Positions 1 through 8,202 of a DNA stretch of 28,987 nucleotides are shown one piece after another. The stretch spans positions 1-28,987 of the forward strand of contig DWYE01000034.1 of the NCBI GenBank assembly GCA_019118845.1, written 5' to 3'. This DNA comes from Anaeromassilibacillus stercoravium (GTDB taxonomy: Bacteria > Bacillota > Clostridia > Oscillospirales > Acutalibacteraceae). Below the pieces are notes generated by a model. That model did not search any database, had not been told where the DNA came from, and saw nothing but the letters and a program-made list of their open reading frames with translations. A program made the translations under genes and the position numbers. Within the stretch, counting starts at the first letter, position 1, and each line of letters opens with the position of its first letter.

Positions 1-89
1 TTACGCCCAATATACGGTTTTACTAATAATTACGTGTAAATCATAATACGATTGATACCTATTGTCAACACTAATTGCATGGCGAAAGA

Positions 90-118
90 TTGACTAAAAA
101 GGGCCTTCGAGATATAAT
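90..118 (+). promoter_or_regulatory. Sigma-A-type promoter for the wbp operon
   Basis: TTGACT (90-95) is followed after exactly 17 bases by a perfect TATAAT (113-118), which puts the transcription start near 125. This leaves a leader of about 70 bases before the first gene. The AT-rich bases 1-89 contain nothing else I can identify. Confidence 0.75.
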
Positions 119-196
119 GTTAGGGAATAAATGGCGGGAAGAATCGGGTAAAATAGGAAAAAACGGCGGGTTCTTTCTGCTGAAAAGGAATGGGGT

Positions 197-790
197 TTGT
201 TCGTGGAGAATACCGCAAACGACACATTTTTTGTTCACCCGAGCGCATGTGTGGACGAGAATGTCCAGATCGGGGAAGGGACAAAGATTTGGCACTTTTG
301 CCACATCAGCCAGGACGCCTCCATCGGAGAGCATTGCTCGGTGGGGCAGAACGTCTTTGTTGCGCCTGGGGTGAAGATCGGGAACTTTTGCAAGATTCAG
401 AACAATGTCTCCGTATACGACGGGGTGGAGCTGGGCGACTATGTGTTCTGCGGGCCGTCCATGGTTTTTACCAATGTGCAGCGGCCGCGCTGCAAGTATC
501 CGCAGGCGGGACATCAGTTCTATCTCAAGACGCCGGTATGCGAAGGCGCCAGCATCGGTGCAAATGCAACCATCGTGTGCGGACACCGCATCGGCCGGCA
601 TGCGTTTATTGCAGCCGGAAGCGTGGTCACAAAGGATGTGCCCGATCATGCCATCATGATGGGCGTCCCGGCCAGACAGCGCGGATGGGCCTGCGAATGT
701 GGGGAAACGCTGGATGAAGCGCTCCGCTGCCCCAAGTGCGGCAGAAAGTATCGCCAAGGTCCGGACGGCCTTGAGGAGGTAACCGAATAA
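197..790 (+). CDS. wbpD: UDP-2-acetamido-3-amino-glucuronate N-acetyltransferase (WbpD/WlbB-like)
   Basis: A left-handed beta-helix (hexapeptide repeat) acetyltransferase of 197 aa. Repeated I/V-G-x-x-x turns run through residues 10-150, for example IGEGTKIWHF near 24 and IGANATIVCG near 115. Known WbpD/WlbB enzymes transfer acetyl from acetyl-CoA to the 3-amino group of UDP-GlcNAc(3NH2)A. The C-terminus carries a small zinc-ribbon-like element (CEC about 20 residues before CPKCG). The start is a TTG with AAGGAA seven bases upstream; a GTG at 203 is a possible alternative and would remove two residues. The gene abuts wbpE, whose ATG directly follows the TAA stop. The specific function is inferred from the neighbouring wbpE, wbpA, wbpB and wbpI genes; the family assignment is firm. 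Confidence 0.85.
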   Translation: MFVENTANDTFFVHPSACVDENVQIGEGTKIWHFCHISQDASIGEHCSVGQNVFVAPGVKIGNFCKIQNNVSVYDGVELGDYVFCGPSMVFTNVQRPRCKYPQAGHQFYLKTPVCEGASIGANATIVCGHRIGRHAFIAAGSVVTKDVPDHAIMMGVPARQRGWACECGETLDEALRCPKCGRKYRQGPDGLEEVTE

Positions 791-1918
791 ATGCAGAAGA
801 TTGTTTTTAACGATTTGGAAGCGCAATACGCGCATTTAAAAAAAGAGATTGACGCGGGAATTGCTTCGGTGATTGAAGGCTGTCATTTTATTTCCGGGCC
901 GCAGGTGGAAGAGTTGGAAAAGGCGCTCTGCGCCTATACCGGCCGGAAATACTGTGTGACAGTTTCCAGCGGAACAGACGCCCTGCTGATGCCGCTGATG
1001 GCTTGGGGCATCCACGAGGGCGACGCGGTGTTTGTGCCGGGCTTTACCTTCTTCGCTACGGCGGAAGTGGTCAGCTTGACTGGGGCGACGCCGGTATTCT
1101 GTGATATTAACCCGTACACGTTCAATATGGACCCCAATTCCCTGAGCGAGCAGATTGAGCGCGTGCTACGGGAAGGAAAGCTCACGCCAAAGGCGGTCAT
1201 CCCAGTGGACCTCTTTGGCCAACCGGCGGAGTTTCCCAAGATCGAAGAGATCTGCCAGGAGCACCACCTTCTGGTGATGGAGGACGCCGCGCAGGGCTTT
1301 GGCGGCGCGATCGACGGGAAGCGCGCATGTTGCTTCGGCGACGTCTCCGCGACGAGCTTTTTCCCGGCGAAGGTGCTGGGCTGTTATGGCGACGGCGGGG
1401 CGATTTTTACCGACGATGAAGAGATGTACCAAAAGCTGGTTTCCATCCGCGTCCATGGAAAGGGCTCCTACAAATATGAAAATGTACGCCTCGGATTGAA
1501 CGCCCGTCTGGATACCATGCAGGCAGCGATCCTGCTTCCAAAACTCCGCGCCTTGGACGGCGAAATCGAGGTGCGCAACCGGATGGCCGCGCGCTACTCC
1601 GAGAAGCTGGAGGGCGTGGTGGAGCCGCAGAAGGTTTTGGATGGATACTTCTCCAGCTGTGGGTATTATACGGCGCAGGCAAAGGATGGAGCGCACCGCG
1701 ATGCAATCATGGCAGGGTTAAAGGAGAAGGAAATCCCGACGATGATCTATTATCCCATCCCGCTGCATCTGCAAAAGGTTTATGAATCCCTTGGATATCA
1801 GAAAGGCGATCTGCCGGTCTGCGAGGCGCTGTGTGAACGCGTGTTCAGCCTGCCGATGCACGGCTATCTGACGGAGGAGCAGGTCGACTTTATCTGTGAT
1901 ACGATCAAAAGTCTTTGA
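791..1918 (+). CDS. wbpE: DegT/DnrJ/EryC1/StrS aminotransferase (WbpE-like)
   Basis: A PLP-dependent nucleotide-sugar aminotransferase of 375 aa, the usual family length. It has the SSGTDALLMPL phosphate-binding segment at 59-69, MEDAAQGFGG near 163-172 with the cofactor-contacting Asp, and SFFPAKVLGCYGDGGA at 189-204, in which Lys194 should form the PLP aldimine. In the WbpA-B-E-D-I pathway this enzyme transaminates the 3-keto sugar made by WbpB, with glutamate as donor, to give UDP-GlcNAc(3NH2)A. It starts immediately after wbpD with no spacer, so translation is probably coupled. The assignment to this substrate rests on the operon; the family itself acts on many keto-sugars. Confidence 0.88.
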   Translation: MQKIVFNDLEAQYAHLKKEIDAGIASVIEGCHFISGPQVEELEKALCAYTGRKYCVTVSSGTDALLMPLMAWGIHEGDAVFVPGFTFFATAEVVSLTGATPVFCDINPYTFNMDPNSLSEQIERVLREGKLTPKAVIPVDLFGQPAEFPKIEEICQEHHLLVMEDAAQGFGGAIDGKRACCFGDVSATSFFPAKVLGCYGDGGAIFTDDEEMYQKLVSIRVHGKGSYKYENVRLGLNARLDTMQAAILLPKLRALDGEIEVRNRMAARYSEKLEGVVEPQKVLDGYFSSCGYYTAQAKDGAHRDAIMAGLKEKEIPTMIYYPIPLHLQKVYESLGYQKGDLPVCEALCERVFSLPMHGYLTEEQVDFICDTIKSL

Positions 1919-1954
1919 TAATAGAAAGAATTTAAAATAAGGTAGGTATGAAAG

Positions 1955-3274
1955 ATGTCTGATGTAAAAAAGCAGCTGCTGGATAAAATTGCAAACAAGA
2001 CCGCAGTGGTCGGTATTGTGGGCCTGGGCTATGTGGGCCTGCCTCTTGCGACGGAGTTCGCCAAGTCCGGCTACAAGACCATTGGCTTTGACGTACAAAG
2101 CAAGAAGGTAGATTTGGTCAATGCAGGACATAACTACATTGGAGACATCGTGGACGATGTTTTCAAAGAGGTTGTGGAGTCCGGGAAGCTTTCCGCCACA
2201 TCCGATTTCGCGTTTATCAAAGATGTGGACGCGGTTGCCATCTGTGTTCCGACCCCGTTGGACAAGTACCAGCAGCCGGACATCAGCTATGTAAAGGGTT
2301 CCACCGAGTCCGTTGCAAAATATTTGCATCCGGGCATGGTGGTCATCTTGGAATCCACCACCTATCCCGGTACGACGGAAGAGCTCTTGAAGCCCATTTT
2401 GGAGGCCACCGGTTTGAAATGCACGGAGGACTTCTATCTGGCCTTCTCGCCGGAGCGCGTTGATCCCGGCAATAAGCAGTATAAGACGAAGAATACGCCG
2501 AAGGTCATCGGCGGTGTGGGCCCAGATTCCACAGAGGTAGCTGCCACCCTGTACCGCAATGTCCTGGAGGGCGGCGTCTATGAGGTTTCTTCCCCGGCGG
2601 TAGCAGAGATGGAGAAGCTGCTGGAGAATACCTACCGCAATATCAACATCGGCCTGGCCAATGAGATGGCGATCATCTGCAACCGCATGGGGATCAATGT
2701 CTGGGAAGTGATCGACGCGGCGAAGACAAAGCCGTATGGTTTCCAGGCGTTCTATCCGGGTCCGGGCCTCGGCGGGCACTGCATCCCGCTCGACCCGTTC
2801 TATCTGGCTTGGAAGGCGCGTGAATACGATTACCACACCCGCCTGATCGAGACATCCGGTGAAATCAACACCGGCATGCCGGAATATGTGGTGGACCGTG
2901 CGATGAAGGTTCTCAACAAGAACAAGATCGCGATAAACGGCGCAAAAGTGCTGGTCCTTGGCGTGGCTTATAAGTCGGACATCGACGATTACCGCGAGAG
3001 CCCGGCGCTGAATGTGATTGACCGCCTGAACGAGCAGGGCGCTGTTACGACGTTCTATGATCCGTATATCCCGGAGTATAAGCACAAGGGCGTTGTGCAT
3101 ACGGGCGCCAAGGAGCTCACGAACGATATGCTGAAAGCGGCGGACATCGTGATTATTTGCACCGCGCATGCGTGCTTCGATTACGACCGCATTCAGAAGT
3201 GCAGCAAGGAAATTTTTGACACCCGCAACGCGATGAAGGACGTGAAGGACCGCTCCAACATTGAGCTGCTGTAA
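1955..3274 (+). CDS. wbpA: Nucleotide-sugar dehydrogenase, probable UDP-GlcNAc 6-dehydrogenase (WbpA-like)
   Basis: A 439 aa member of the UDP-glucose/GDP-mannose dehydrogenase superfamily. The N-terminal Rossmann motif GIVGLGYVG is at 20-28. The catalytic cysteine is Cys276 in GLGGHCIPLDP. The C-terminal UDP-binding domain contains VLVLGVAYKSDIDDYRESP near 330. Known WbpA oxidises UDP-GlcNAc twice at C6 to UDP-GlcNAcA with NAD+, the first step of the pathway. WecC-type UDP-ManNAc dehydrogenase is the closest alternative; wbpB, wbpE and wbpD in the same locus favour the WbpA reading. A GGTAGGT-type ribosome site precedes the ATG. A strong terminator follows the stop codon and separates it from wbpB. 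Confidence 0.85.
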   Translation: MSDVKKQLLDKIANKTAVVGIVGLGYVGLPLATEFAKSGYKTIGFDVQSKKVDLVNAGHNYIGDIVDDVFKEVVESGKLSATSDFAFIKDVDAVAICVPTPLDKYQQPDISYVKGSTESVAKYLHPGMVVILESTTYPGTTEELLKPILEATGLKCTEDFYLAFSPERVDPGNKQYKTKNTPKVIGGVGPDSTEVAATLYRNVLEGGVYEVSSPAVAEMEKLLENTYRNINIGLANEMAIICNRMGINVWEVIDAAKTKPYGFQAFYPGPGLGGHCIPLDPFYLAWKAREYDYHTRLIETSGEINTGMPEYVVDRAMKVLNKNKIAINGAKVLVLGVAYKSDIDDYRESPALNVIDRLNEQGAVTTFYDPYIPEYKHKGVVHTGAKELTNDMLKAADIVIICTAHACFDYDRIQKCSKEIFDTRNAMKDVKDRSNIELL

Positions 3275-3289
3275 GGTTTGACGATTGGC

Positions 3290-3324
3290 AAAATTCCCCC
3301 GTTTTCGCGACGGGGGAATTTTTT
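3290..3324 (+). terminator. Intrinsic terminator inside the sugar locus
   Basis: A perfect 13-base-pair stem (3290-3302 with 3310-3322) has a seven-base loop and ends in a run of T. It lies 15 bases after the wbpA stop and upstream of wbpB, so expression of wbpB, wbpI and the glycosyltransferase needs read-through or a separate promoter. I could not find a convincing -35/-10 pair in 3325-3411. Confidence 0.88.
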
Positions 3325-3411
3325 CCAACATGTGTTTAAAGGCTTTCTTTTAAAAGCGGTCCATGCAAAATTTCCGTTGAAACCACTGCGAATACGAGAG
3401 GATGGTATCAA

Positions 3412-4518
3412 ATGAATAAACTTCGCTTTGCCCTCATCGGCTGCGGCCGTATTTCGAAAAATCATATTGTTGCTTCGGCTGAAAATAAAGACATCTGTGA
3501 ATTGGTTGCCGTCTGTGACCCGGTGACGGAGCGCGCAGAACAGAAGGCAGCTCAGTACGAGGAATTGATGGGCGTGCGCCCTGCCGTCTATGCGGACTAT
3601 AAAAAGATGCTGGAAGAGATGGAGATCGACTGCTGTGCGATTGCGACGGAGAGCGGATACCATGCGGAGATCGCCCTCTACTGCATCCAGCACGGAAAGC
3701 ATGTGCTGGTGGAAAAACCCATGGCGCTCTCCACTGCCGATGCGGAAAAGATGATTGCAGAGGCAAAGGCGCATAAGGTCACCTTGGGCGTATGCCATCA
3801 GAACCGCTTTAACGCACCGATCCAGCAGCTGCACAAGGCGTTGGAGGACGGCCGTTTTGGAAAGCTGGTCAACGGCACAGCGCGCATCCTTTGGAACCGC
3901 ACCATGCCGTACTATGAGCAGGCCCCGTGGCGCGGTACCTGGGCGCAGGACGGCGGCACGCTGATGAACCAGTGCATTCACAACATCGATTTGCTCCAGT
4001 GGAGCCTCGGCGGGGAGCCGGATACGGTCATGGCGATGACCGGCAATTTCCTGCGCGACATCCAGGCGGAGGACTTCGGCGCGATCCTGATCCGCTTCAA
4101 GAACGGGGCGATCGGCATCGTGGAAGGGACCGCCTGCGTGTATCCGAAAAATTTGGAGGAAACGCTTTCCATCTTCGGTGGGACCGGCACGGCGGTCATC
4201 GGCGGCCTTGCGGTCAACCGCGTGCAGACTTGGAACTTTGAAACGCCTGCCCCGCAGGACGACGAAGTGGCAAAGATCAATGGCACGGACCCGAAGGACG
4301 TCTACGGCAGCGGCCATACGCCCCTGTACGCCAATTACATCCACGCCATTGAAAATGGGGTGGACCCGTTGGTGAGCGGCACGGAGGCAATCAAGGCGAT
4401 GAAGATCATCCTGGCTGCCTATAAATCCCAAAAGACCGGCCAGCCGGTCAAATTCGACGATCTGGAGTTTTCCACGCTGGATATGCAGGATTCCGACGTG
4501 CGTTGGCACAGGGGGTAA
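3412..4518 (+). CDS. wbpB: Gfo/Idh/MocA oxidoreductase, probable UDP-GlcNAcA 3-dehydrogenase (WbpB/WlbA-like)
   Basis: A 368 aa NAD-dependent sugar oxidoreductase. The N-terminal dinucleotide motif is LIGCGRISKNH (8-18). The family signature VEKPMALS near 100 contains the catalytic Lys. A histidine/aspartate segment (QCIHNIDLLQW) lies near 190 in the C-terminal substrate domain. Known WbpB/WlbA enzymes oxidise the C3 hydroxyl of UDP-GlcNAcA to the 3-keto sugar that WbpE aminates, recycling NAD(H) with 2-oxoglutarate. The ATG is preceded by GAGAGGA at nine bases. The next gene, wbpI, starts three bases after this stop. The substrate is inferred from context. Confidence 0.87.
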   Translation: MNKLRFALIGCGRISKNHIVASAENKDICELVAVCDPVTERAEQKAAQYEELMGVRPAVYADYKKMLEEMEIDCCAIATESGYHAEIALYCIQHGKHVLVEKPMALSTADAEKMIAEAKAHKVTLGVCHQNRFNAPIQQLHKALEDGRFGKLVNGTARILWNRTMPYYEQAPWRGTWAQDGGTLMNQCIHNIDLLQWSLGGEPDTVMAMTGNFLRDIQAEDFGAILIRFKNGAIGIVEGTACVYPKNLEETLSIFGGTGTAVIGGLAVNRVQTWNFETPAPQDDEVAKINGTDPKDVYGSGHTPLYANYIHAIENGVDPLVSGTEAIKAMKIILAAYKSQKTGQPVKFDDLEFSTLDMQDSDVRWHRG

Positions 4519-4521
4519 ACC

Positions 4522-5604
4522 ATGAAAGTAATCACGGTAGTCGGCGCACGCCCGCAGTTTATCAAAGCGGCGGTGGTTTCGGAGGCCTTAAAGGGCGTGT
4601 GTGAAGAAAAGATCGTGCACACCGGCCAGCACTATGACGCCAACATGTCCGATGTGTTTTTCGAAGAGCTCGGAATCCCGAAGCCTGCTTACAATTTGGG
4701 TGTCGGTTCCGGCACACACGGCCACCAGACCGGCGAAATGCTGATGAAGATCGAAGACGTCCTGCTTGCGGAAAAGCCGGATGTGCTTTTGGTGTATGGC
4801 GACACCAATTCCACAATCGCGGGAGCGCTGGCGGCTTCCAAACTGCACATCCCAGTGGCCCATGTCGAGGCTGGCCTGCGCTCGTACAACATGCGGATGC
4901 CGGAAGAGCAGAACCGCGTATTGACCGACCATATTTCCCACTGGCTGTTCTGCCCCACGCAGACCGCTGTGGACAATTTGAAAAAAGAGGGTATCGTGCA
5001 GGGGGTTCAGCTCACAGGCGACGTGATGCTGGATTCGGTGCTGCACTTCCTCGAGGTGGCGCGCCGTAACCCGCAAAAGACAGCGATCTTTGAAGCGCTT
5101 GGCATTGCGCCCAAGCAGTACCGCCTGGCCACGCTGCACCGCGCAGAGACCACGGACGGCGGCCTGGAGGCGATTGTGCGCATCTTCCGGGCGTTTGAGC
5201 AGCTTCCCCAGCGGGTGGTGATCCCGATCCATCCGCGCACACGCAAGCTGGCGGAACAGGCGATTGCCCAGGAAGGGTTCCACAACATTCAGCTGATCGA
5301 CCCGGTTGGCTATTTGGAGATGCTCCTGTTGACCTCCAACGCCTGCCAGGTGTTGACCGATTCCGGCGGCCTGCAAAAGGAAGCCTGGTTTATGGAGGTC
5401 CCGTGCATCACCCTGCGCAAGGAGACGGAATGGGTGGAGACGCTGGACGGAAACTGGAATGTGCTCGCAGATCTGACCACGGAGGATATTTTGCAAAAGG
5501 CGCTGCACACGGTGCCCGACCCAGCGGCGCGCGGGAAGCTGCCGTTTGGCGATGGGAAGGCCAGCCAGAAAATCGCAGAGGCATTGAAAAGAGAGACGGA
5601 GTGA
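4522..5604 (+). CDS. wbpI: Non-hydrolysing UDP-sugar 2-epimerase (WbpI/WecB family)
   Basis: A 360 aa UDP-N-acetylglucosamine 2-epimerase family protein. It begins with the family hallmark VVGARPQFIKAA (5-16). It also has YGDTNSTIAGALAA near 92-105, HVEAGLRSYNMRMPEEQNR near 113-131, and the nucleotide-binding TDSGGLQKEAW segment near 280-290. In the diacetamido-mannuronate pathway WbpI inverts C2 of UDP-GlcNAc(3NAc)A to give UDP-ManNAc(3NAc)A. Its close relative WecB/MnaA makes UDP-ManNAc from UDP-GlcNAc and cannot be excluded from sequence alone. It lies three bases after wbpB and seven bases before the glycosyltransferase. Confidence 0.87.
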   Translation: MKVITVVGARPQFIKAAVVSEALKGVCEEKIVHTGQHYDANMSDVFFEELGIPKPAYNLGVGSGTHGHQTGEMLMKIEDVLLAEKPDVLLVYGDTNSTIAGALAASKLHIPVAHVEAGLRSYNMRMPEEQNRVLTDHISHWLFCPTQTAVDNLKKEGIVQGVQLTGDVMLDSVLHFLEVARRNPQKTAIFEALGIAPKQYRLATLHRAETTDGGLEAIVRIFRAFEQLPQRVVIPIHPRTRKLAEQAIAQEGFHNIQLIDPVGYLEMLLLTSNACQVLTDSGGLQKEAWFMEVPCITLRKETEWVETLDGNWNVLADLTTEDILQKALHTVPDPAARGKLPFGDGKASQKIAEALKRETE

Positions 5605-5611
5605 GTTTCAT

Positions 5612-6859
5612 TTGAATATCGTCTATATCAACCATTATGCCGGTTCCGATAAACACGGCATGGAATACCGGCCGTATTTTATGGCGAAGCGCTGGGTGGA
5701 GGCCGGGCACAATGTCACCATTGTGGCGAGCTCCTATTCCCATCTGCGCACGAAGAATCCCGATATGCGCGGGCAAGCGACCATGGAGGAGATGCACGAC
5801 GGCATCCGGTATTTTTGGATTGCGGGGCCTTCCTACCAGGGGAACGGCTTGGGGCGCATAAAAAATATGCTCTCCTTCCTCCATGGGCTGAAAAAGTACC
5901 GCAAACAGATCGCGGCGCAGGGCAAGCCCGATGCGGTGATCGCATCCTCGACATATCCGTTGGACATTTATCCCGCCCGCAAGATCGCGAAGGAGTCCGG
6001 CGCCCTGCTGATCTACGAGGTGCACGACCTTTGGCCACTCAGCCCTATCGAGCTCGGCGGGATGAGCCCGCACCATCCCTATATTGTCCTGATGCAGATG
6101 GCGGAGAATTACTGCTATAAACATAGCGACTATGTGGTGTCCCTGCTGCCGTGCGCGGAAGGCCATATGAAGGAGCATGGCCTTGCCAACGGAAAGTTTG
6201 TGTATATCCCCAACGGGATCGTAAAAGAGGATTGGGAGAAAGCGCCGGGGAATCCTCCGGTTTATGCGGACAAACTTGGACAGTACCACCGCGACGGTTG
6301 GTTCCTGATCGGCTATACCGGCGCCCACGGGATTGCCAATGGCTTGGACAGCTTTGTGGAGGCAGGGAAAGCTCTTCAAGGAAAGAAGATCAAACTCATC
6401 CTGGTGGGGCAGGGCCCGGAACGCGACCGCCTGATTCAGAAGGTCAAGGACCTCCACCTCGAAGAAAATGTAGAACTGTTGCCGGCGGTCAAGCGCGATG
6501 CAGTGCCGGAGCTTTTGGCGCAGTTTGACGCCCTGTATGTGGGATTGCAGCGGCAGCCGCTGTTCCGCTTTGGCGTGAGCCCCAACAAGCTTATGGACTA
6601 TATGATGGCGGGGAAGCCGGTCATCTTTGCCATAGACGCGGGCAACGATATGGTGGCGGATGCTTCGTGCGGAATTTCCATTGAACCGGAAAACAGTGCG
6701 GCGATTGCAAAGGCGGCCATCCAGCTTGCGGAGACGCCGCAGGACCAGCTCCAGAAGATGGGGGCGCGGGGCAAAGCGTACATTTTGGAACACCACGAAT
6801 ACGGTGTTTTGGCAAAACAATTTTTGGACGTCTTCTCTTTGCCAAAGAGGGAGAAGTGA
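5612..6859 (+). CDS. GT-B glycosyltransferase, family 4 (WbuB/WlbH-like)
   Basis: A 415 aa retaining-type glycosyltransferase. The N-terminal donor-independent lobe starts NIVYINHYAGSDKHGMEYRP, typical of WbuB-like family 4 enzymes. The C-terminal lobe has the nucleotide-sugar-binding segment SPNKLMDYMMAGKPVIF beginning near residue 323. The start is TTG at 5612, eight bases after the wbpI stop, with a GGAG site just upstream. As the last gene of the sugar locus it probably transfers the diacetamido-mannuronate sugar, or the sugar next to it, onto a lipid-linked glycan at the inner face of the membrane. The donor and acceptor cannot be read from the sequence. No polymerase, flippase or initiating transferase is present in this window; such genes may lie upstream of base 1. 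Confidence 0.85.
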   Translation: MNIVYINHYAGSDKHGMEYRPYFMAKRWVEAGHNVTIVASSYSHLRTKNPDMRGQATMEEMHDGIRYFWIAGPSYQGNGLGRIKNMLSFLHGLKKYRKQIAAQGKPDAVIASSTYPLDIYPARKIAKESGALLIYEVHDLWPLSPIELGGMSPHHPYIVLMQMAENYCYKHSDYVVSLLPCAEGHMKEHGLANGKFVYIPNGIVKEDWEKAPGNPPVYADKLGQYHRDGWFLIGYTGAHGIANGLDSFVEAGKALQGKKIKLILVGQGPERDRLIQKVKDLHLEENVELLPAVKRDAVPELLAQFDALYVGLQRQPLFRFGVSPNKLMDYMMAGKPVIFAIDAGNDMVADASCGISIEPENSAAIAKAAIQLAETPQDQLQKMGARGKAYILEHHEYGVLAKQFLDVFSLPKREK

Positions 6860-6870
6860 GTTTTATCCGA

Positions 6871-6907
6871 AGCAGGCAGGGCTTTCAGGCTTTCTGCCTG
6901 CTGTTTT
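6871..6907 (+). terminator. Terminator after the glycosyltransferase
   Basis: A nine-base-pair perfect stem (6871-6879 with 6894-6902) with a 14-base loop, followed by GTTTTGT. It closes the wbp locus. Confidence 0.7.
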
Positions 6908-6999
6908 GTCCTTGCAGGCATTTGTACAGGGAACGATACGGCGGTCTAGGTACAACGGGTCGTAATAGGAAAAAAATTGTAAAAATTTTAGAGCGCCCC

Positions 7000-7028
7000 T
7001 TTACAAATGGAAATCCTTGTGCTATGAT
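7000..7028 (+). promoter_or_regulatory. Promoter of the perR-rubrerythrin unit
   Basis: TTTACA (7000-7005), a 17-base spacer and TATGAT (7023-7028) make a near-consensus promoter. Transcription should begin near 7035. The ATG at 7024 lies within the -10 box, which rules it out as the perR start codon. Confidence 0.75.
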
Positions 7029-7037
7029 TATATTCAG

Positions 7038-7064
7038 TAATAGGAATTGTTATCAATTATTAAT
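7038..7064 (+). promoter_or_regulatory. Fur/PerR-like operator over the transcription start
   Basis: AATTG (7045-7049) and CAATT (7054-7058) form an inverted repeat around TTAT, with outer TAAT/ATTA bases continuing the symmetry. It is AT-rich like Fur and PerR boxes and sits directly downstream of the -10 element, where a repressor would block transcription. Autoregulation by the adjacent PerR-like protein is the simplest inference. Confidence 0.55.
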
Positions 7065-7104
7065 CTGTTACATTCTGGCACAGAAGGAAGGTGCAGATGC
7101 CTCA

Positions 7105-7512
7105 ATGGAGAAACGACAGAACTTTAGCCGGAAGCGGGAAGCAATTTTGATGACCATTCGCAACGCCAAAATTCATCCCACAGCGGAATGGGTCTATCAG
7201 CAATTGAAACCCCAGTATCCCGACTTGAGTCTGGGAACGGTCTATCGCAACATTGCGCAGTTCAAAAACGATGGGATTATCAATAGCGTTGGCGTGGTAA
7301 ACGGCCAGGAACGCTTCGACGGCGATATACGGCCGCATACGCATTTTATCTGCACAAAGTGCGGTGCAGTCATTGATATTCCGGGGGAATTTGTTGGAGC
7401 CCGGATTGGCAAGCAAGTGGCTAAGGAAAATGGATTGTTTGTGGAAAGCTGTGAAGTGATTTTTCGCGGCACCTGTTCCGATTGCATGAAAAGACAAGAA
7501 AGTCTTTCCTAA
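7105..7512 (+). CDS. perR: PerR-like peroxide-responsive Fur-family repressor
   Basis: A 135 aa Fur-family metalloregulator. The winged-helix recognition segment is LSLGTVYRNIAQF (41-53). Residues matching the B. subtilis PerR regulatory Fe/Mn site are His24, Asp72, His78, His80 and Asp91. Structural zinc should bind at CTKC (83-86) and CSDC (124-127). In PerR, iron-catalysed oxidation of the histidines releases DNA and induces peroxide defence. The reading frame is open further upstream, but the next ATG (7024) is part of the -10 box, so I chose 7105, which has AAGGAAGG upstream. The rubrerythrin gene follows 28 bases later, supporting PerR over Fur or Zur. Confidence 0.85.
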   Translation: MEKRQNFSRKREAILMTIRNAKIHPTAEWVYQQLKPQYPDLSLGTVYRNIAQFKNDGIINSVGVVNGQERFDGDIRPHTHFICTKCGAVIDIPGEFVGARIGKQVAKENGLFVESCEVIFRGTCSDCMKRQESLS

Positions 7513-7540
7513 TATTTTAATTTGTATGGAGGAACCTATC

Positions 7541-8086
7541 ATGAAAAAATTTGTGTGTTCTGTATGCGGTTATGTCTATGAAGGTGAGCAGGCTCCGGAG
7601 TTCTGCCCCCAGTGCAAAGCGCCGAGAGAGAAGTTCATCGAGAAGAAAGAGGGCGCTTCCTTTGCTTGCGAGCATGAGATCGGCGTTGCGCAGGGCGTAG
7701 ACAAGGAAGTTTATGACGGCCTGGTTATGAACTTCAACGGCGAGTGCACCGAGGTTGGCATGTATCTGGCAATGAGCCGTCAGGCAGAGCGCGAAGGCTA
7801 TCCGGAGGTTGCGGAAGCGTTCAAGAGATATGCATTCGAAGAGGCAGAGCATGCTGCGAAGTTCGCAGAGCTGCTCGGCGAAGTAGTTACCAACAGCACC
7901 AAGAAGAACGTCGAGATGCGTGCAGAGGCTGAGGCGGGCGCTTGCGAAGGCAAGCTGCAGATCGCAAAGCGCGCGAAGGAACTGGGCTACGATGCAATCC
8001 ATGACACCGTTCATGAGATGGCTAAGGATGAGGCCCGCCATGGCGCTGGCTTCAATGGCCTGCTGAAGAGATACTTCGCGGACTAA
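7541..8086 (+). CDS. rbr: Reverse rubrerythrin (rubredoxin domain N-terminal), peroxide/oxygen reductase
   Basis: A 181 aa diiron protein. The N-terminal rubredoxin-type centre has CSVC (6-9) and CPQC (22-25). A four-helix ferritin-like domain follows, with diiron ligand motifs FEEAEH (99-104) and KDEARH (162-167). Having the rubredoxin domain first makes this a reverse rubrerythrin, which in anaerobic clostridia reduces H2O2 and O2 in the cytoplasm using NAD(P)H via partner reductases. A good GGAGGA site lies 7-8 bases before this ATG; an in-frame ATG at 7526 lies ahead of that site and is unlikely. The codon use looks more selective than in the neighbours, which fits high expression. It is probably co-transcribed with perR and derepressed by peroxide. 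Confidence 0.92.
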   Translation: MKKFVCSVCGYVYEGEQAPEFCPQCKAPREKFIEKKEGASFACEHEIGVAQGVDKEVYDGLVMNFNGECTEVGMYLAMSRQAEREGYPEVAEAFKRYAFEEAEHAAKFAELLGEVVTNSTKKNVEMRAEAEAGACEGKLQIAKRAKELGYDAIHDTVHEMAKDEARHGAGFNGLLKRYFAD

Positions 8087-8122
8087 TTGTACATTTCTCT
8101 TTCTACATAGGGAATAAAAGGG

Positions 8123-8155
8123 GCGGAATGGCACTTGCTGTTCCGCTCTTTTTTT
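8123..8155 (+). terminator. Terminator after rubrerythrin
   Basis: GCGGAA (8123-8128) pairs with TTCCGC (8141-8146) around a 12-base loop, followed by C and an eight-base T run. Confidence 0.75.
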
Positions 8156-8202
8156 CTTTGCCCCGGGGCTATGGGGGCTCTCTCAAAAACGGGAGAAAAG
8201 GG

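Noticed and set aside
6856..7104. N-terminal extension of perR
   Set aside because: The extension crosses the terminator-promoter region; the ATG at 7024 is part of the -10 box, and the family-typical start is 7105.
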